NCBI RefSeq assembly: GCF_013116825.1
Contig: NZ_JABFNS010000039.1
Coordinates: forward strand, 1-61,625
DNA length: 61,625 nt
Origin: Myxococcus xanthus
GTDB lineage: Bacteria; Myxococcota; Myxococcia; Myxococcales; Myxococcaceae
Reading direction: 5' to 3'
The position numbers and the translations under genes were made by a program. The notes under the pieces are model-generated. The model did not search any database. It saw nothing but the letters and a program-made list of their open reading frames with translations, and was not told the origin of the DNA. Below are positions 1 through 8,937 of this stretch, piece after piece (the stretch's first letter is position 1; every line of letters begins with the position of its first letter).

Positions 1-109
1 GGGGTGGGGCCGCCTCGCCTCCCTGAACTTCGCCGCCTGTCGTGTCTACGTTCTCCACGGACAATGCATGCGCGTCCGGCACGCGTGTGCGTCAGCGGTG
101 TGAGCACCC

Positions 110-1384
110 ATGGCCATGGTCAAAGGAATTGCGAACGGTGGGAACACGCGCAAGCGCGCCCAGCAAGAGACGCTCCCCCAGGATGTACAGGCGCAGGAAC
201 TGGAACGACTCCGCTCGCAGCGCGAGGCGCTCATCGCCAACGTTGCGCAGTCCGGAGCGAGGCTCCTCACGGTCGCGGCCAGGCGGTTGCCGACCGTGCT
301 GACGCTGCCCGTGCTCCAGGGGGGAAGCCGCGTTCTCCAGGACACCACCCTCTACCTCCAGGAAGCCTCGATGGAGGAGTGGATCCGCGCCGCGCAAAAG
401 AAGCTGAAGGCGCGCCCGGGGAGCTCCATCCTCGGGCTATTGGGCATTGGGCTGTTCGCCGGGCTGCTGCTCCGAAAGATGGCGGAGAAGGGGGGCGAGA
501 AGGGAGGGGCCGAGGCCTTCCGAGATCGATTGCGCGAGGGCATGTTCCTGGCGACCCATGGTGGAGTGGGGCGGCCCCCTGCCGCTGCACGTCAGCGGTT
601 GCTGAGGGGGGGCGCGGGTGGAGCGCCGACGCAGGGAGGCGTGGCCGAGGGCTTCAAGGAGCGATTGCGCGAAGGCATGTCCATGGCGACCCAGGGTGGT
701 GGAGTGGGGCGGCCCCCGGCCGCGACGCGCCTGCGCATGCAGAAGGCTGGAGGGCGGACGCAGGGGACGCCACGCAAGCGCGACGTGAAGGAGAGGGCGC
801 CGCGAAAGCCCGCGGTGAGGGCGAAGGAAGTGGCGCGAGACGTCGCCGAGCGCGCCCAGGACGCAACAAGCGCCTTCGACGACGTCACCAAGAGCGCCCA
901 GGGTGCAACACGCGCGTTCGCAGAGGCGACCCGGGGCGCAGCGCGCAAGGGCGGTGAGGTTGCGAGCGGCGCGCGCAAGGCGATGAAGGACACAACGCGC
1001 GATGTCGCTCGAGGGGCCGCGAAGCCCGGGGCGGAGAAGTCGCCGCCCAGCACCGACGCCACGCCCACGAAGGCGCCCGCACAAGCGCCGAGCGGCTACC
1101 TCGGTATGGGGGCCTTCCCCGTCCGGCTGCCGGAGAGGCTTGCGAAGGCCCATGGCACCCAGAGCGGCCTCAAGGTCGCGAGCGTGGAGCCGGAGGGCCC
1201 GGCCGAGGAGGCGGGGCTGCATCCGGGTGACACGCTGATCACGCTCGAGGGGCAGCCATTGCGAGAGGTGGGTGACCTGGTCGCGCAGCTGCCTCCAGAG
1301 CGTGTGGGGCAGACCGTGCACGCCAAGGTGCTGCGCGCCGGGGCTGCCAGGGACATCGACCTCACCGTTGGCGCGCACCCCTGA
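110..1384 (+). CDS. PDZ-domain protein with a single membrane segment and an internal duplication
   Basis: This 424-residue protein has a probable transmembrane helix at residues 104-122 (SSILGLLGIGLFAGLLLRK). Two related blocks follow (about 135-164 and 180-210), sharing the cores RLREGM and GVGRPPAA. Residues 235-310 are an Ala/Arg-rich region with LEA- or apolipoprotein-like spacing. The C-terminal PDZ-like domain (about 328-424) has the usual ligand-groove pattern (GPAEEAGLHPGDTLITLEG). PDZ domains of this kind bind C-terminal peptides and are common in envelope proteases and scaffolds. I see no protease domain, so a scaffold or regulatory role is the simplest inference. The ATG was chosen because the frame begins there; no strong ribosome-binding site is visible. 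It stands alone, 266 bases before the next start. Confidence 0.75.
   Translation: MAMVKGIANGGNTRKRAQQETLPQDVQAQELERLRSQREALIANVAQSGARLLTVAARRLPTVLTLPVLQGGSRVLQDTTLYLQEASMEEWIRAAQKKLKARPGSSILGLLGIGLFAGLLLRKMAEKGGEKGGAEAFRDRLREGMFLATHGGVGRPPAAARQRLLRGGAGGAPTQGGVAEGFKERLREGMSMATQGGGVGRPPAATRLRMQKAGGRTQGTPRKRDVKERAPRKPAVRAKEVARDVAERAQDATSAFDDVTKSAQGATRAFAEATRGAARKGGEVASGARKAMKDTTRDVARGAAKPGAEKSPPSTDATPTKAPAQAPSGYLGMGAFPVRLPERLAKAHGTQSGLKVASVEPEGPAEEAGLHPGDTLITLEGQPLREVGDLVAQLPPERVGQTVHAKVLRAGAARDIDLTVGAHP
512..601 (+). repeat. First copy of internal duplication in the PDZ protein
   Basis: This copy encodes about 30 residues (AFRDRLREGMFLATHGG...). It is repeated with moderate divergence about 135 bases downstream, and the similarity is visible at both DNA and protein level. 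Confidence 0.55.
647..739 (+). repeat. Second copy of internal duplication in the PDZ protein
   Basis: This copy encodes GFKERLREGMSMATQGG..., matching the unit at 512-601. It lies in the linker between the membrane helix and the Ala/Arg-rich region. Confidence 0.55.
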
Positions 1385-1650
1385 GCCGGGTGTCGCGAGC
1401 GCTCATGCGACTCACGATGACTTGACGGAACCGGAGCAGGACCTGCGGGGGCTGGGCGCTCCCTGCGAACGAAGGCGCGCCAGCCCCGCGAGCCCTTTCA
1501 AGCCGCTTCCGGAGTGCTTGCCGGGCGGTGGACATCTCCCAGGTCAGGAGACTCGGGACCTGTCGATGCGTTTCGAGGCTCCGGATGGAGGAACTCCCGG
1601 GCATAGACTGGTGGCCGTCGTCCTCGCATCCTTCGAAGGGGCCCTCGCGC

Positions 1651-2769
1651 GTGCGTCCATTCTTCATCGTCCTCGGTTGTTCCTTCGTCCTCGGTTGTGC
1701 GACCACGCCGAAGCCCGTCCCAGCAGTGCCTCCCGAAGCCGCCGAGACGTCCCAGGCCGAGCACGAGACACCGGCGTACCTCTCGCCCTCCGAAATCATG
1801 AAGGTGCTGGAGGACTCCAAGGTCGCCTATCGGGTCGAAGGCAAGGACTCACCCCCGGGCGGGTGGGGCGACCAGCTGTGGCCCCAGCGCGTGGCCCTGA
1901 TTGACGTCCCCCGGGTGGAGGTGGAGGACGGCCGCCGCACCATCCGCGAGTGGCCCACGCCCGCCGGGATGAAAGCCCTGCTCGATGAGGCCGAGCCCCA
2001 CTTCCAGGCGAAGCGTTACGACGAGGCCGCGAAGCTGTACGCCCGGGCCACGGACCTGTGCCCCGAGTGCTACGTGGCCTGGGTCTTCCGGGGCGACGCG
2101 GACTACTTCGCCGGAGACGCGGCCACCGCGCTGGAGCACTACGGCCGCGCCACCACCCTCAACCCCTATGACCACCGTGCCTGGTTCTTTCAGGGTAATG
2201 CCCTGGCGAAGCTGGGGCGCTTCGAGGAGGCGCTGGATGCCTGGGCGCAGTGCCTGGCGCTGAGCCCGCGCTACCCCGTCATCCGCCAGTTCTTCCGCAC
2301 CAACGCGCACCTGGGACTCGTCATCCGCGGCGACACCATTGTCCCGCGCGGGTATGCCGAGCGCGACGCGCAGGGCGTCTCCATCCAGTTCGACCCCAAC
2401 CACGACCCTGCCTGGCTCGCGTTCGCCAACTGCAAGGCCCTGTGGCTGGGCGAGCCCTCACATCGGGCGAAGATGACGGGATCCACGGAGGAGCAGTTCA
2501 CCTCCGTGGAGGAGATGGAGTGCCTGGCATCGGCGCTGGCCGTCCATGAGAGCCAGAAGGCGGAGGGCAAGACGGAGGCCTCGGACCCTACGTTGGACCG
2601 CCTCTACGCCATCGCCCAGGAGGGGCTGCTGCTGGAGGCGGTGTTGTTCGAGGTGGGCGCGCGCGTCCACCCGCAAATCGCGCTCACCCTGGAGGATGAG
2701 CTCCGCCGGCGCCTCAAGAAGTACGTCCTGACGCACGTCCTGGTGCCAGCGGGAGGCCACGGGGGCTGA
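1651..2769 (+). CDS. TPR-repeat lipoprotein
   Basis: The GTG start at 1651 was chosen because it is preceded by a GAAGGGG-like ribosome-binding site and gives a classic lipoprotein signal: a basic start, a hydrophobic core and the lipobox VLGC (residues 12-15). The frame stays open further upstream, but that stretch is not signal-like. The mature 372-residue precursor has tetratricopeptide repeats at about residues 115-215 (RYDEAAKLYARATDLCP; AATALEHYGRATTLNP; FEEALDAWAQCLALSP). TPRs mediate protein-protein contacts. The remainder has no motif I recognise. It is probably lipid-anchored in the envelope; its partner is unknown. Confidence 0.8.
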   Translation: MRPFFIVLGCSFVLGCATTPKPVPAVPPEAAETSQAEHETPAYLSPSEIMKVLEDSKVAYRVEGKDSPPGGWGDQLWPQRVALIDVPRVEVEDGRRTIREWPTPAGMKALLDEAEPHFQAKRYDEAAKLYARATDLCPECYVAWVFRGDADYFAGDAATALEHYGRATTLNPYDHRAWFFQGNALAKLGRFEEALDAWAQCLALSPRYPVIRQFFRTNAHLGLVIRGDTIVPRGYAERDAQGVSIQFDPNHDPAWLAFANCKALWLGEPSHRAKMTGSTEEQFTSVEEMECLASALAVHESQKAEGKTEASDPTLDRLYAIAQEGLLLEAVLFEVGARVHPQIALTLEDELRRRLKKYVLTHVLVPAGGHGG

Positions 2770-2958
2770 GCGCCCTAGGCGCCTTGAGCGTCCCCGGCTT
2801 CCGTGGACACCCTCGATGTGATGGAAGGGTGTTCGATGTCGGAGCGCGAGGAGTATCGCGAGTGAAGGCGGCGGCGCGGTTGGGGATTGGCGCCGACAGG
2901 CTGGCGGGTGGAGGGGCTGACCGCGTGGCCGGTAGCCACTGGCCGAGGTCTTGGGGGG

Positions 2959-4602
2959 ATGAAGGCAAACCGCTGGCTGTTGTTGTTCGCGTTGGGTCTT
3001 GTGGCTTGTAGCAGTGGAGACAGCGACAAGCCGCCCAACCTCCCGCCAGTCACGGTGGATGCCGGAACGGACGCGGGGCAGCCCCTGCCCGACGCGGGGC
3101 CCGGCTCCCAGTGTCTCGGCGAAGGCACTGCGTGCAGCCGGGACTCGGGCGCCCAGTGCTGTACCGGCCTCTGCTCTGATACGGGCGTCTGTCCTGCCCC
3201 TAGTGCCCAGTGCACCGCCGCGGGCGAGACCTGCACCAGCGGCATTGAGTGCTGCACGAACAGCTGCCTGGACGGCAAGTGCTCCACGCTGCAGTGCCTG
3301 GACGTGGGCAGCACGTGCGCCAGCGCGGAGGCGTGCTGCACGAAGCTCTGCGGCGCGGACGGCGAGTGCGCGGCGCTGCCTCCCAGCAGCACCGACAGTT
3401 GTAAGGTGCCGGGCCAAGCCTGCACCGGCGCGGGGGACTGCTGCTCCAACAACTGCCAGGGGGGGATCTGCAAGCCGGCGTACTCGTGCCAGGCCAATGG
3501 CGATCTGTGCATGAAGGGCGCGGACTGCTGCGGAGGTGTGTGCACGCAGGAGAACACGGGCACCCCGGGCCGCTGCGTGGCGGTCAGCGGTGGCGGCGCG
3601 GGCAGTTGCCTCCAGGATGGCAACCCGTGCTCCGGCTCCAGCAACTGCTGTTCGCGCACATGCGTGGACCTGGGCTACGGGACCACCGTGTGCCAGCCGG
3701 TGGGCGGCTGCCGTCCCACGGGCAACTACTGCACCAACGACGGCGTGTGCTGTGGCGGTGAGAAGCTGTCCAACGCGGTGAGCTGCCGCGAGAGCCGCTG
3801 TGACAAGCCGAATGGCTGCAACCCCGTGGGCAACATCTGCGGCAGCGGCCAGCTGCCTGATGGCGGCATCATCGACGTGAACGCCCGCGAGGCCTGCTGC
3901 GACGGCATGAAGGCCGTGTGCAAGGTGGACTCCGTCGGCGTGCCGCGCTGCTTCGGCGGCTGCCCCAACAACAACTGCCCGGCGGGCTGTCCCACGGGCT
4001 ACACCGGCGAGGAGCCGTGCTGCATCGCGCAGGACCAGCAGTGCCAGTTTTCCGACCAGTGCTGCGGCGGCGCTCGCTGCCTGCCCGGCGCGGATGGCGG
4101 CCTGACCTGCCAGAAGGTGACTTGCGATCCCGTGGGCACGTCCTGTGATCCGCAGGATTCCAAGTGCTGTGCTGGCACCACCTGCTCCCTCGTCTCCGAA
4201 TCCTCCTACGCGTGCCGCGCCGGGACCGTGCCGGGCGGTGGCGGCACGGACGGTGGCACGGGTGGGACGGACGCGGGCACGTGCGCCGCGAACGGGAATG
4301 CCTGTGCCTCGGGGGCCGCCTGCTGCTCCGGCATCTGCAGCAATGGCACCTGCTCGACCCCCAACGCCTGTCAGCCCCAGGGCCAGGCTTGCACCTCGCC
4401 CGCGGACTGCTGCGTCGGGCTCGGCTGCAACATCCCGGGTGGGAGCGTCGTCGGCACCTGCGAGACGGGGTCGACCTGCTCCGCCAGCGGTCAGGCGTGC
4501 TCGCCCACCAGCCCGTGCTGCCCGCGGCTCAACTGCCAGACGGTCGACGGGGAAGCCTGCACCGGCACGACGCCCTGCACGTGCCTCAGCCCCATCGGAT
4601 GA
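2959..4602 (+). CDS. Cysteine-rich lipoprotein with about 13 knottin-like repeats
   Basis: The ATG at 2959 follows a G-rich ribosome-binding site and begins a lipoprotein signal with lipobox LVAC (MKANRWLLLFALGLVACSSG). The 547-residue product is then almost entirely tandem units of about 25-45 residues. Their six-cysteine pattern is C-x5/6-C-x5-CC-x3/4-C-xn-C, for example CTAAGETCTSGIECCTNSC and CKVPGQACTGAGDCCSNNC. I count about 13 units, the later ones with longer last loops. The C..C..CC..C..C order is that of inhibitor cystine knots, so each unit may be a disulfide-locked mini-domain. A Gly/Thr-rich linker (about residues 430-440) separates the last three units. It is a probable surface protein; function unknown. 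It is followed after 15 bases by another lipoprotein gene, probably co-transcribed. Confidence 0.85.
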   Translation: MKANRWLLLFALGLVACSSGDSDKPPNLPPVTVDAGTDAGQPLPDAGPGSQCLGEGTACSRDSGAQCCTGLCSDTGVCPAPSAQCTAAGETCTSGIECCTNSCLDGKCSTLQCLDVGSTCASAEACCTKLCGADGECAALPPSSTDSCKVPGQACTGAGDCCSNNCQGGICKPAYSCQANGDLCMKGADCCGGVCTQENTGTPGRCVAVSGGGAGSCLQDGNPCSGSSNCCSRTCVDLGYGTTVCQPVGGCRPTGNYCTNDGVCCGGEKLSNAVSCRESRCDKPNGCNPVGNICGSGQLPDGGIIDVNAREACCDGMKAVCKVDSVGVPRCFGGCPNNNCPAGCPTGYTGEEPCCIAQDQQCQFSDQCCGGARCLPGADGGLTCQKVTCDPVGTSCDPQDSKCCAGTTCSLVSESSYACRAGTVPGGGGTDGGTGGTDAGTCAANGNACASGAACCSGICSNGTCSTPNACQPQGQACTSPADCCVGLGCNIPGGSVVGTCETGSTCSASGQACSPTSPCCPRLNCQTVDGEACTGTTPCTCLSPIG

Positions 4603-4617
4603 AAGGCGACACCCATC

Positions 4618-5244
4618 ATGCTCACACCACTTCCGCGTACCGTGACCGCTGTCGCGTGTTCCCTCTTCCTGTCCCTAGGCCTCACGGCTTGCGGTGATGA
4701 CGAACTCAACTCCGACGAGCAGGCCCGCCGCGCGTACCTCGGACTCGACCCGTCCGTGGGCAAGGCGCTGCAGTTGGGCTTCATCGGCTTCAACTCCGCG
4801 TCCACTGCGAACATCCCGCCCCAGTCCACGACGGGCGCCGTCTCCGGGACGCTGCTCGTCACCGGGCAGGTGGACCAGGGCAGTTCGGCCAACAAGGGCA
4901 TGCGCCTGCGCATTGGCATGACCGGGTACTCCGACGGCGAGATCATCCTGGGCGGGGACGAGGACCCGGTGAACATCACCTACACTTCGAGCACGGACAC
5001 GGCGGCGCAGCCGGAGTTCACCCTCCAGTTGCGCGGCATCCCAGACGGCACGTTCACCGGGACGCTCAAGGGGCCCTTCCAGATGACGGGGGACCTGGAG
5101 GGCAGCGTCACCCTGGACCTCGCCCTCACGGGTGAAATCGAGCCCGACGGCACCGGCCAGGTCCTCCGCACGACGGGCAGCACCCATGTGACAGGCACCG
5201 CCACGTCCAGCGACGGCGTCTATACCGTCGACGTCACGCTGTAA
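4618..5244 (+). CDS. Small lipoprotein, beta-rich, function unknown
   Basis: This 208-residue protein has a signal peptide and lipobox LTAC (residues 22-25), followed by CGDDE. The mature part is rich in Thr, Gly and Ser with alternating hydrophobic residues, suggesting a beta-sandwich. I recognise no family. The gene begins 15 bases after the cysteine-rich lipoprotein gene, so the two are likely one transcript that ends at the hairpin at 5364-5395. Confidence 0.75.
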   Translation: MLTPLPRTVTAVACSLFLSLGLTACGDDELNSDEQARRAYLGLDPSVGKALQLGFIGFNSASTANIPPQSTTGAVSGTLLVTGQVDQGSSANKGMRLRIGMTGYSDGEIILGGDEDPVNITYTSSTDTAAQPEFTLQLRGIPDGTFTGTLKGPFQMTGDLEGSVTLDLALTGEIEPDGTGQVLRTTGSTHVTGTATSSDGVYTVDVTL

Positions 5245-5363
5245 CCGAGGGCCCACCGCTACGCCGCGAGGGAAAGCTCCCGCCGCTCCATGCAACAGGC
5301 GTCGGGAGCGGGAGGACAAGGCGTGGCTCCTGGGGGCGCGCGGATTCAGTCACCGCACGGGAA

Positions 5364-5395
5364 AAGCCCAGCAACCCGGTGGGATTGCTGGGCTT
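5364..5395. terminator. Bidirectional terminator between convergent genes
   Basis: A perfect 11-bp inverted repeat (AAGCCCAGCAA / TTGCTGGGCTT) with a 10-base loop lies between the lipoprotein gene ending at 5244 and the minus-strand TonB gene ending at 5469. Read on the minus strand the stem is followed by TTTT, so it best terminates the TonB gene. It could also serve the plus strand. Confidence 0.75.
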
Positions 5396-5468
5396 CTGAA
5401 TGCACCCACGGTGTTGAGGCCGAAGCCAAGGCCGCCGCCGAAGCAGACAAGATTACCGCTACACGCTC

Positions 5469-6227
5469 CTAGCGGGGCAGCTTGAGCCGCAGCGTGAACA
5501 CGTAGGACACGCTCACCGTCCGGCCCTGGTACTGCACCGGGGTGTAGCGGCGGTTGTGCAGCGCATCGAGCACGGCCTCGTTCATGTGGGGCAGGCCCTT
5601 GATGATGCGGCAGTCCGTCACGTCGCCGCGCACCGTGATGACGCACTTGGCAATCATGGTGCCCTCCACGCGGGCGGCGAGCGCCTGGTGCGTGTATTCG
5701 ATGCCCGGGTTTCCCATCAGCCTGGGCGGCGACATGCCCTGGCCAAAGGGCATGACGTCGGTGCCCGTGGCTTCCTGCCCGGGGACCAGGCCGGGCACGT
5801 ACGGCACGCCAATCACGTCGCTATCCTCGTAGCCCTCGGGATGCCCACCCGGCACGCCAGTCCCCGGCTCCGCCACCTCGTCCGTCGAGGAGCTGGCGTC
5901 GGTGCTCGCCACCGCTTCCACCGGCTTGGGCGGCGCATCCACCACCGGCGGCGGCACGCGCGCGGGCACGCGGTCCCGGTTGCGCGGGCGATGGCGTGGC
6001 GCGGTGGCGGCCTTCGGCTGCGCGGGGGCGGGGGAGCCCTTCGCCACGCGCGGGGGCGGCGCCACGCGGAGCACCAGCTCCTTCGGCTCCGGCGGCTCGC
6101 TGGGCCCCGGCGGCCTCGCGGAGATGAAGAGCACCGTCCCGAACAGGGCCACATGCAGGACGATGGACACCCACACGCCCGTGCCAAGACGTCCAGCCCG
6201 CTGCCGCTCGATGACCGAATTGAACAT
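5469..6227 (-). CDS. TonB family protein
   Basis: This 252-residue protein has the TonB layout. A short cytoplasmic N-terminus is followed by one hydrophobic anchor (about residues 18-37), a Pro/Ala/Lys/Arg-rich periplasmic linker (about 40-150), and a C-terminal TonB-like domain (about 180-252) with MIAKCVITVRGDVTDCRII and the YTPVQYQG core. TonB couples the proton-motive force to outer-membrane transporters. No exbB, exbD or TonB-dependent receptor gene is nearby, so its partner is encoded elsewhere. It lies downstream of the two-component operon on the same strand, but a strong hairpin separates them. Confidence 0.85.
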   Translation of the reverse strand: MFNSVIERQRAGRLGTGVWVSIVLHVALFGTVLFISARPPGPSEPPEPKELVLRVAPPPRVAKGSPAPAQPKAATAPRHRPRNRDRVPARVPPPVVDAPPKPVEAVASTDASSSTDEVAEPGTGVPGGHPEGYEDSDVIGVPYVPGLVPGQEATGTDVMPFGQGMSPPRLMGNPGIEYTHQALAARVEGTMIAKCVITVRGDVTDCRIIKGLPHMNEAVLDALHNRRYTPVQYQGRTVSVSYVFTLRLKLPR

Positions 6228-6375
6228 TCCGGATGGCCTCCCTCAGCGTCAGGCGCTCCCGGTGACGGCCGTGCAGGACGGACGGCACCGACGGGGACGG
6301 GTGGCTGCGGAGCGCCCTGTCCACGCACGAGTCAACCTACGGAGTCGGCGTCTTCGAATGGCGGTGGGTCGGCCA

Positions 6376-6408
6376 TCGCTTCGTCATGGTTGTGTCATGA
6401 CGAAGCGA
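6376..6408. terminator. 13-bp perfect inverted repeat over the response-regulator stop codon
   Basis: The arms TCGCTTCGTCATG and CATGACGAAGCGA flank a 7-base loop. The right arm overlaps the last codons and stop of the response regulator (6395-6397). No T-run follows on the minus strand, so it may be a terminator, an RNA-stabilising hairpin or a protein-binding palindrome. Confidence 0.5.
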
Positions 6409-7111
6409 CCTCCATGCGGTAGCCCACGCCCCGGATGGTGTGGATGGAGAACCCAGAGGTGCTCGTCCACCCCAGCTTCTTCTTCAGGCTGGAGACGAAG
6501 TTGTCCACCGTACGCGGGTCCACCACCACGTCGCGGCCCCAGACGGCGTCCAGGATTTCGCCTCGGGGCAGGGCCCGGTCCTGGTGCCGCAGCAGGAAGG
6601 CCAGCAGGTCGAACTCCGTGCGCGTCAGCTCCACCACCGAACCGTCCGCGCGCGACACCTGCCGCCGGCCCAGGTCCAGGGTGAAGCCGCTGAAGCCCAT
6701 CTGTTCCGGCGGCGCCGTGCCGGAGCGGCGCACCAGGGCGCGCACCCGGGCCAGCAGCTCCCGCAGCCGGTAGGGCTTGGTGAGGTAGTCCTGCGCGCCC
6801 ACCTCGAAACCCCTGAGGATGTCGTCCTCCAGTGAGCGCGCGGTGAGCATCAGCACCATGCTCTTGTTGCCCTGCGTCCGCAGCCGGCGGCAGAAGCTGT
6901 AGCCGTCCTCGCCGGGCAGCATGACGTCCAGGATGAGCAGGTCGAACGCGCGCTCTTGCAGCAGCCGCTCCGCGTCGCGGGTGCTGGGGGCCTCGGCGAC
7001 GAGGTAGCCCTCGTCCAGCAGGTTGTCCCGGAGACCGACGCGCAGGTGGGCGTCGTCCTCGACGATGAGGATGGCGGGGCGGAGGGGCGGGGTGGATGTG
7101 GCGGTGTTCAT
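6395..7111 (-). CDS. OmpR/PhoB-family response regulator
   Basis: Translation from the ATG at 7111 (MNTATS...) gives 238 residues. The receiver domain (about 12-125) keeps the acidic pair EDD (18-20), phosphoacceptor Asp62 (LLILDVMLPG) and Lys112 (YLTKPY). The C-terminal winged helix (about 140-235) has the typical RTEFDLLAFLLRH and TVDNFVSSLKKKLG segments. The frame is open upstream, but this start overlaps the kinase stop by 4 bases (ATGA), which indicates translational coupling. It would be phosphorylated by the kinase encoded just upstream. Target genes are unknown; the downstream TonB gene is one candidate. Confidence 0.93.
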   Translation of the reverse strand: MNTATSTPPLRPAILIVEDDAHLRVGLRDNLLDEGYLVAEAPSTRDAERLLQERAFDLLILDVMLPGEDGYSFCRRLRTQGNKSMVLMLTARSLEDDILRGFEVGAQDYLTKPYRLRELLARVRALVRRSGTAPPEQMGFSGFTLDLGRRQVSRADGSVVELTRTEFDLLAFLLRHQDRALPRGEILDAVWGRDVVVDPRTVDNFVSSLKKKLGWTSTSGFSIHTIRGVGYRMEVASS

Positions 7112-8937
7112 CGAGCCGGCTCGTTGAATATCAGCGCGAAGGTGGTGCCCTCGGATCCCGAGGAGGCCACCTGGATGTCGCCCCGGTGCAGCTTCATGAT
7201 TTTGCGGCACAGGGCAAGGCCCAACCCGCTGCCATGGACCTCCGGTCCGGGCACCGTCAGCCGGTAGAAGTCCAGGAAGGCGTTCTCCCATTCGGACTCG
7301 GGGATGCCGATGCCGTTGTCCTGGAAGAGCACCGTGCAGCCGTAGCCGGGAATCATCTGCGCGCGGATGGAGATTTCGACGGGGCTTCTCCGGTTGTAGG
7401 CGCACGCGTTGCGGCCCAGGTTGGAGAACACCATCCGCAGCAGGCCCGGGTCCGCTTCCAGCTCCACGCCTTCCAGGTCCGAGGTGATGTGGACGGGGAC
7501 GTTCGTCACGTTGGCCAGGTCGTCGCGCAACAGGGGGATGAGCTCCTCCAGCCGCACGCGCGAGGTCCGCAGCGTCCAGCGGCCCTTGTCGATGCGGTTG
7601 AACGACAGGATGTTCTCCACCAGGAAGTGCAGCCCGTCCGCGGCCTGGACGATGCGCGCCGGGTAGTCGCGCACCTCCGGTGTCTGCGCCAGCTTCCGCT
7701 CCAGCGTCTCACCCAGCAGGCGGATGGAGGCCAGGGGCGTGCGCAGCTCGTGCGAGACGGTGGCCACGAAGTCGCTCTTGAGCTCCAGGAAGCGGTACTT
7801 GCGCTGCTGGGCCACCACCGCGAGCGCGAAGATGGCCACCGCGAGCCCTCCGCACACGGCCACCAGCAGCGTCTTCAGCCCGTAGCGCGCGTCGATGTCC
7901 GCCTCCTGGCGCGCCCACTGAGGCATGTCCACCGCCAGCTTCAGCGTGCTCAGGGGACGGACGGCGCCGCCCGCGCGAAGCCGCAGGCGCCCCGTCGCGT
8001 CGAAGAGGCCGCGCGCCTGCATGTCCTGGGTGATGGGCTGGAGCATCGCCTCCAGGTCCACCGCGATGCCGTACACCGCCTCGCCGCGCAGCGCCACGTA
8101 CCAGGACTCGCCCAGGAGGGTGGGCTCGTAGAGCTCCTCGGGAATCACCAGCATGCCCGCGCCCGCCTCACCCGCGCGGGCGAGGAAGTCGCCCGTGGGC
8201 TCGCCCAGCGCGGCGCTCACGCGGACGATGCGCGCATGGAGGAAGTCGAAGTCCGCCCGCGTGAAGCGTGAGCGTTCGCGCAGCACGTCCCGCTGCAGCC
8301 CCGACGCCCGGGCGAAGCCACCCAGGTCCTCTGGAAGGCCCTCGCGCAGCAGGGCCCGCACCAGCGGCGTGGTGGCAGGGCCGCGCTGGAGCCGCTCCAC
8401 CACCAGCAGCAGGAAGGGCAGCTCCTGCTCCGGTGTCAGCCGGTTCGCCGCGTGGTAGCGCAGCAGCTCCTCCACGCGGGTGGCCGTGCCCCGCGCGTCC
8501 CGAGCCGCCAGCGCCGCCTCCGCCGCGCGCAGCCGCGTGAGGCGGGGCTCCCATTCCCCCGCGGGGGCGCCGTCCTTCAGCCTCGCGCCCAGCAGGGCAT
8601 GCACGTCCCGAGCGGGCGTCCCGGTGCCCGGCATGGGGATGGTGAGGCGCGGCAGGAACTGGTAGCCGCGGAAGTTGATGTAGTAGCCCTCGCCGGGCTC
8701 GAGCGGGTCGCCCACGGCGGCGTGGAGGGGGGGGATGCTCTCATCGAGCTTCTTCGCCAGGTTCTGCCGCAGGGCCTCTTCGGCCGCGTGGGCCAGCGCG
8801 TCCCGGCGCGAGCGCAGCTGCGCGTGGGCGTCATCACGCTCCTGGCTGAAGATGCGCTGGAGGCTGACCAGCCCCCAGCCAAGGGCCAGGAGGCCACAAC
8901 CCAGGGCGACGAGCGTAGGAAGGAGCCGGCGCAGCAT
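7108..8937 (-). CDS. Membrane sensor histidine kinase
   Basis: This 609-residue sensor kinase has two membrane helices (about 8-28 and 355-377). They enclose a roughly 325-residue extracytoplasmic region that I cannot assign to a known sensor family. The HisKA H-box is SHELRTPL with His396. The HATPase domain (about 485-605) has the N-box NLGRNACAYN, G1 box DNGIGI and G2 box GSGLGLAL. All catalytic motifs are intact. It is the first gene of a two-gene operon with the response regulator. The ATG at 8937 opens a signal-anchor sequence (MLRRLLPTLVALGCGLL). Confidence 0.93.
   Translation of the reverse strand: MLRRLLPTLVALGCGLLALGWGLVSLQRIFSQERDDAHAQLRSRRDALAHAAEEALRQNLAKKLDESIPPLHAAVGDPLEPGEGYYINFRGYQFLPRLTIPMPGTGTPARDVHALLGARLKDGAPAGEWEPRLTRLRAAEAALAARDARGTATRVEELLRYHAANRLTPEQELPFLLLVVERLQRGPATTPLVRALLREGLPEDLGGFARASGLQRDVLRERSRFTRADFDFLHARIVRVSAALGEPTGDFLARAGEAGAGMLVIPEELYEPTLLGESWYVALRGEAVYGIAVDLEAMLQPITQDMQARGLFDATGRLRLRAGGAVRPLSTLKLAVDMPQWARQEADIDARYGLKTLLVAVCGGLAVAIFALAVVAQQRKYRFLELKSDFVATVSHELRTPLASIRLLGETLERKLAQTPEVRDYPARIVQAADGLHFLVENILSFNRIDKGRWTLRTSRVRLEELIPLLRDDLANVTNVPVHITSDLEGVELEADPGLLRMVFSNLGRNACAYNRRSPVEISIRAQMIPGYGCTVLFQDNGIGIPESEWENAFLDFYRLTVPGPEVHGSGLGLALCRKIMKLHRGDIQVASSGSEGTTFALIFNEPAR

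Noticed and set aside
1385-1650. Possible longer N-terminus of the TPR lipoprotein starting at 1528
   Set aside because: The longer start has no signal character, while the GTG at 1651 gives a clean lipoprotein signal and has a ribosome-binding site.
2770-2958. Possible small gene between the TPR and cysteine-rich lipoproteins (frame at 2784-3011)
   Set aside because: It has no ribosome-binding site or recognisable protein pattern and overlaps the signal peptide of the next gene in another frame.
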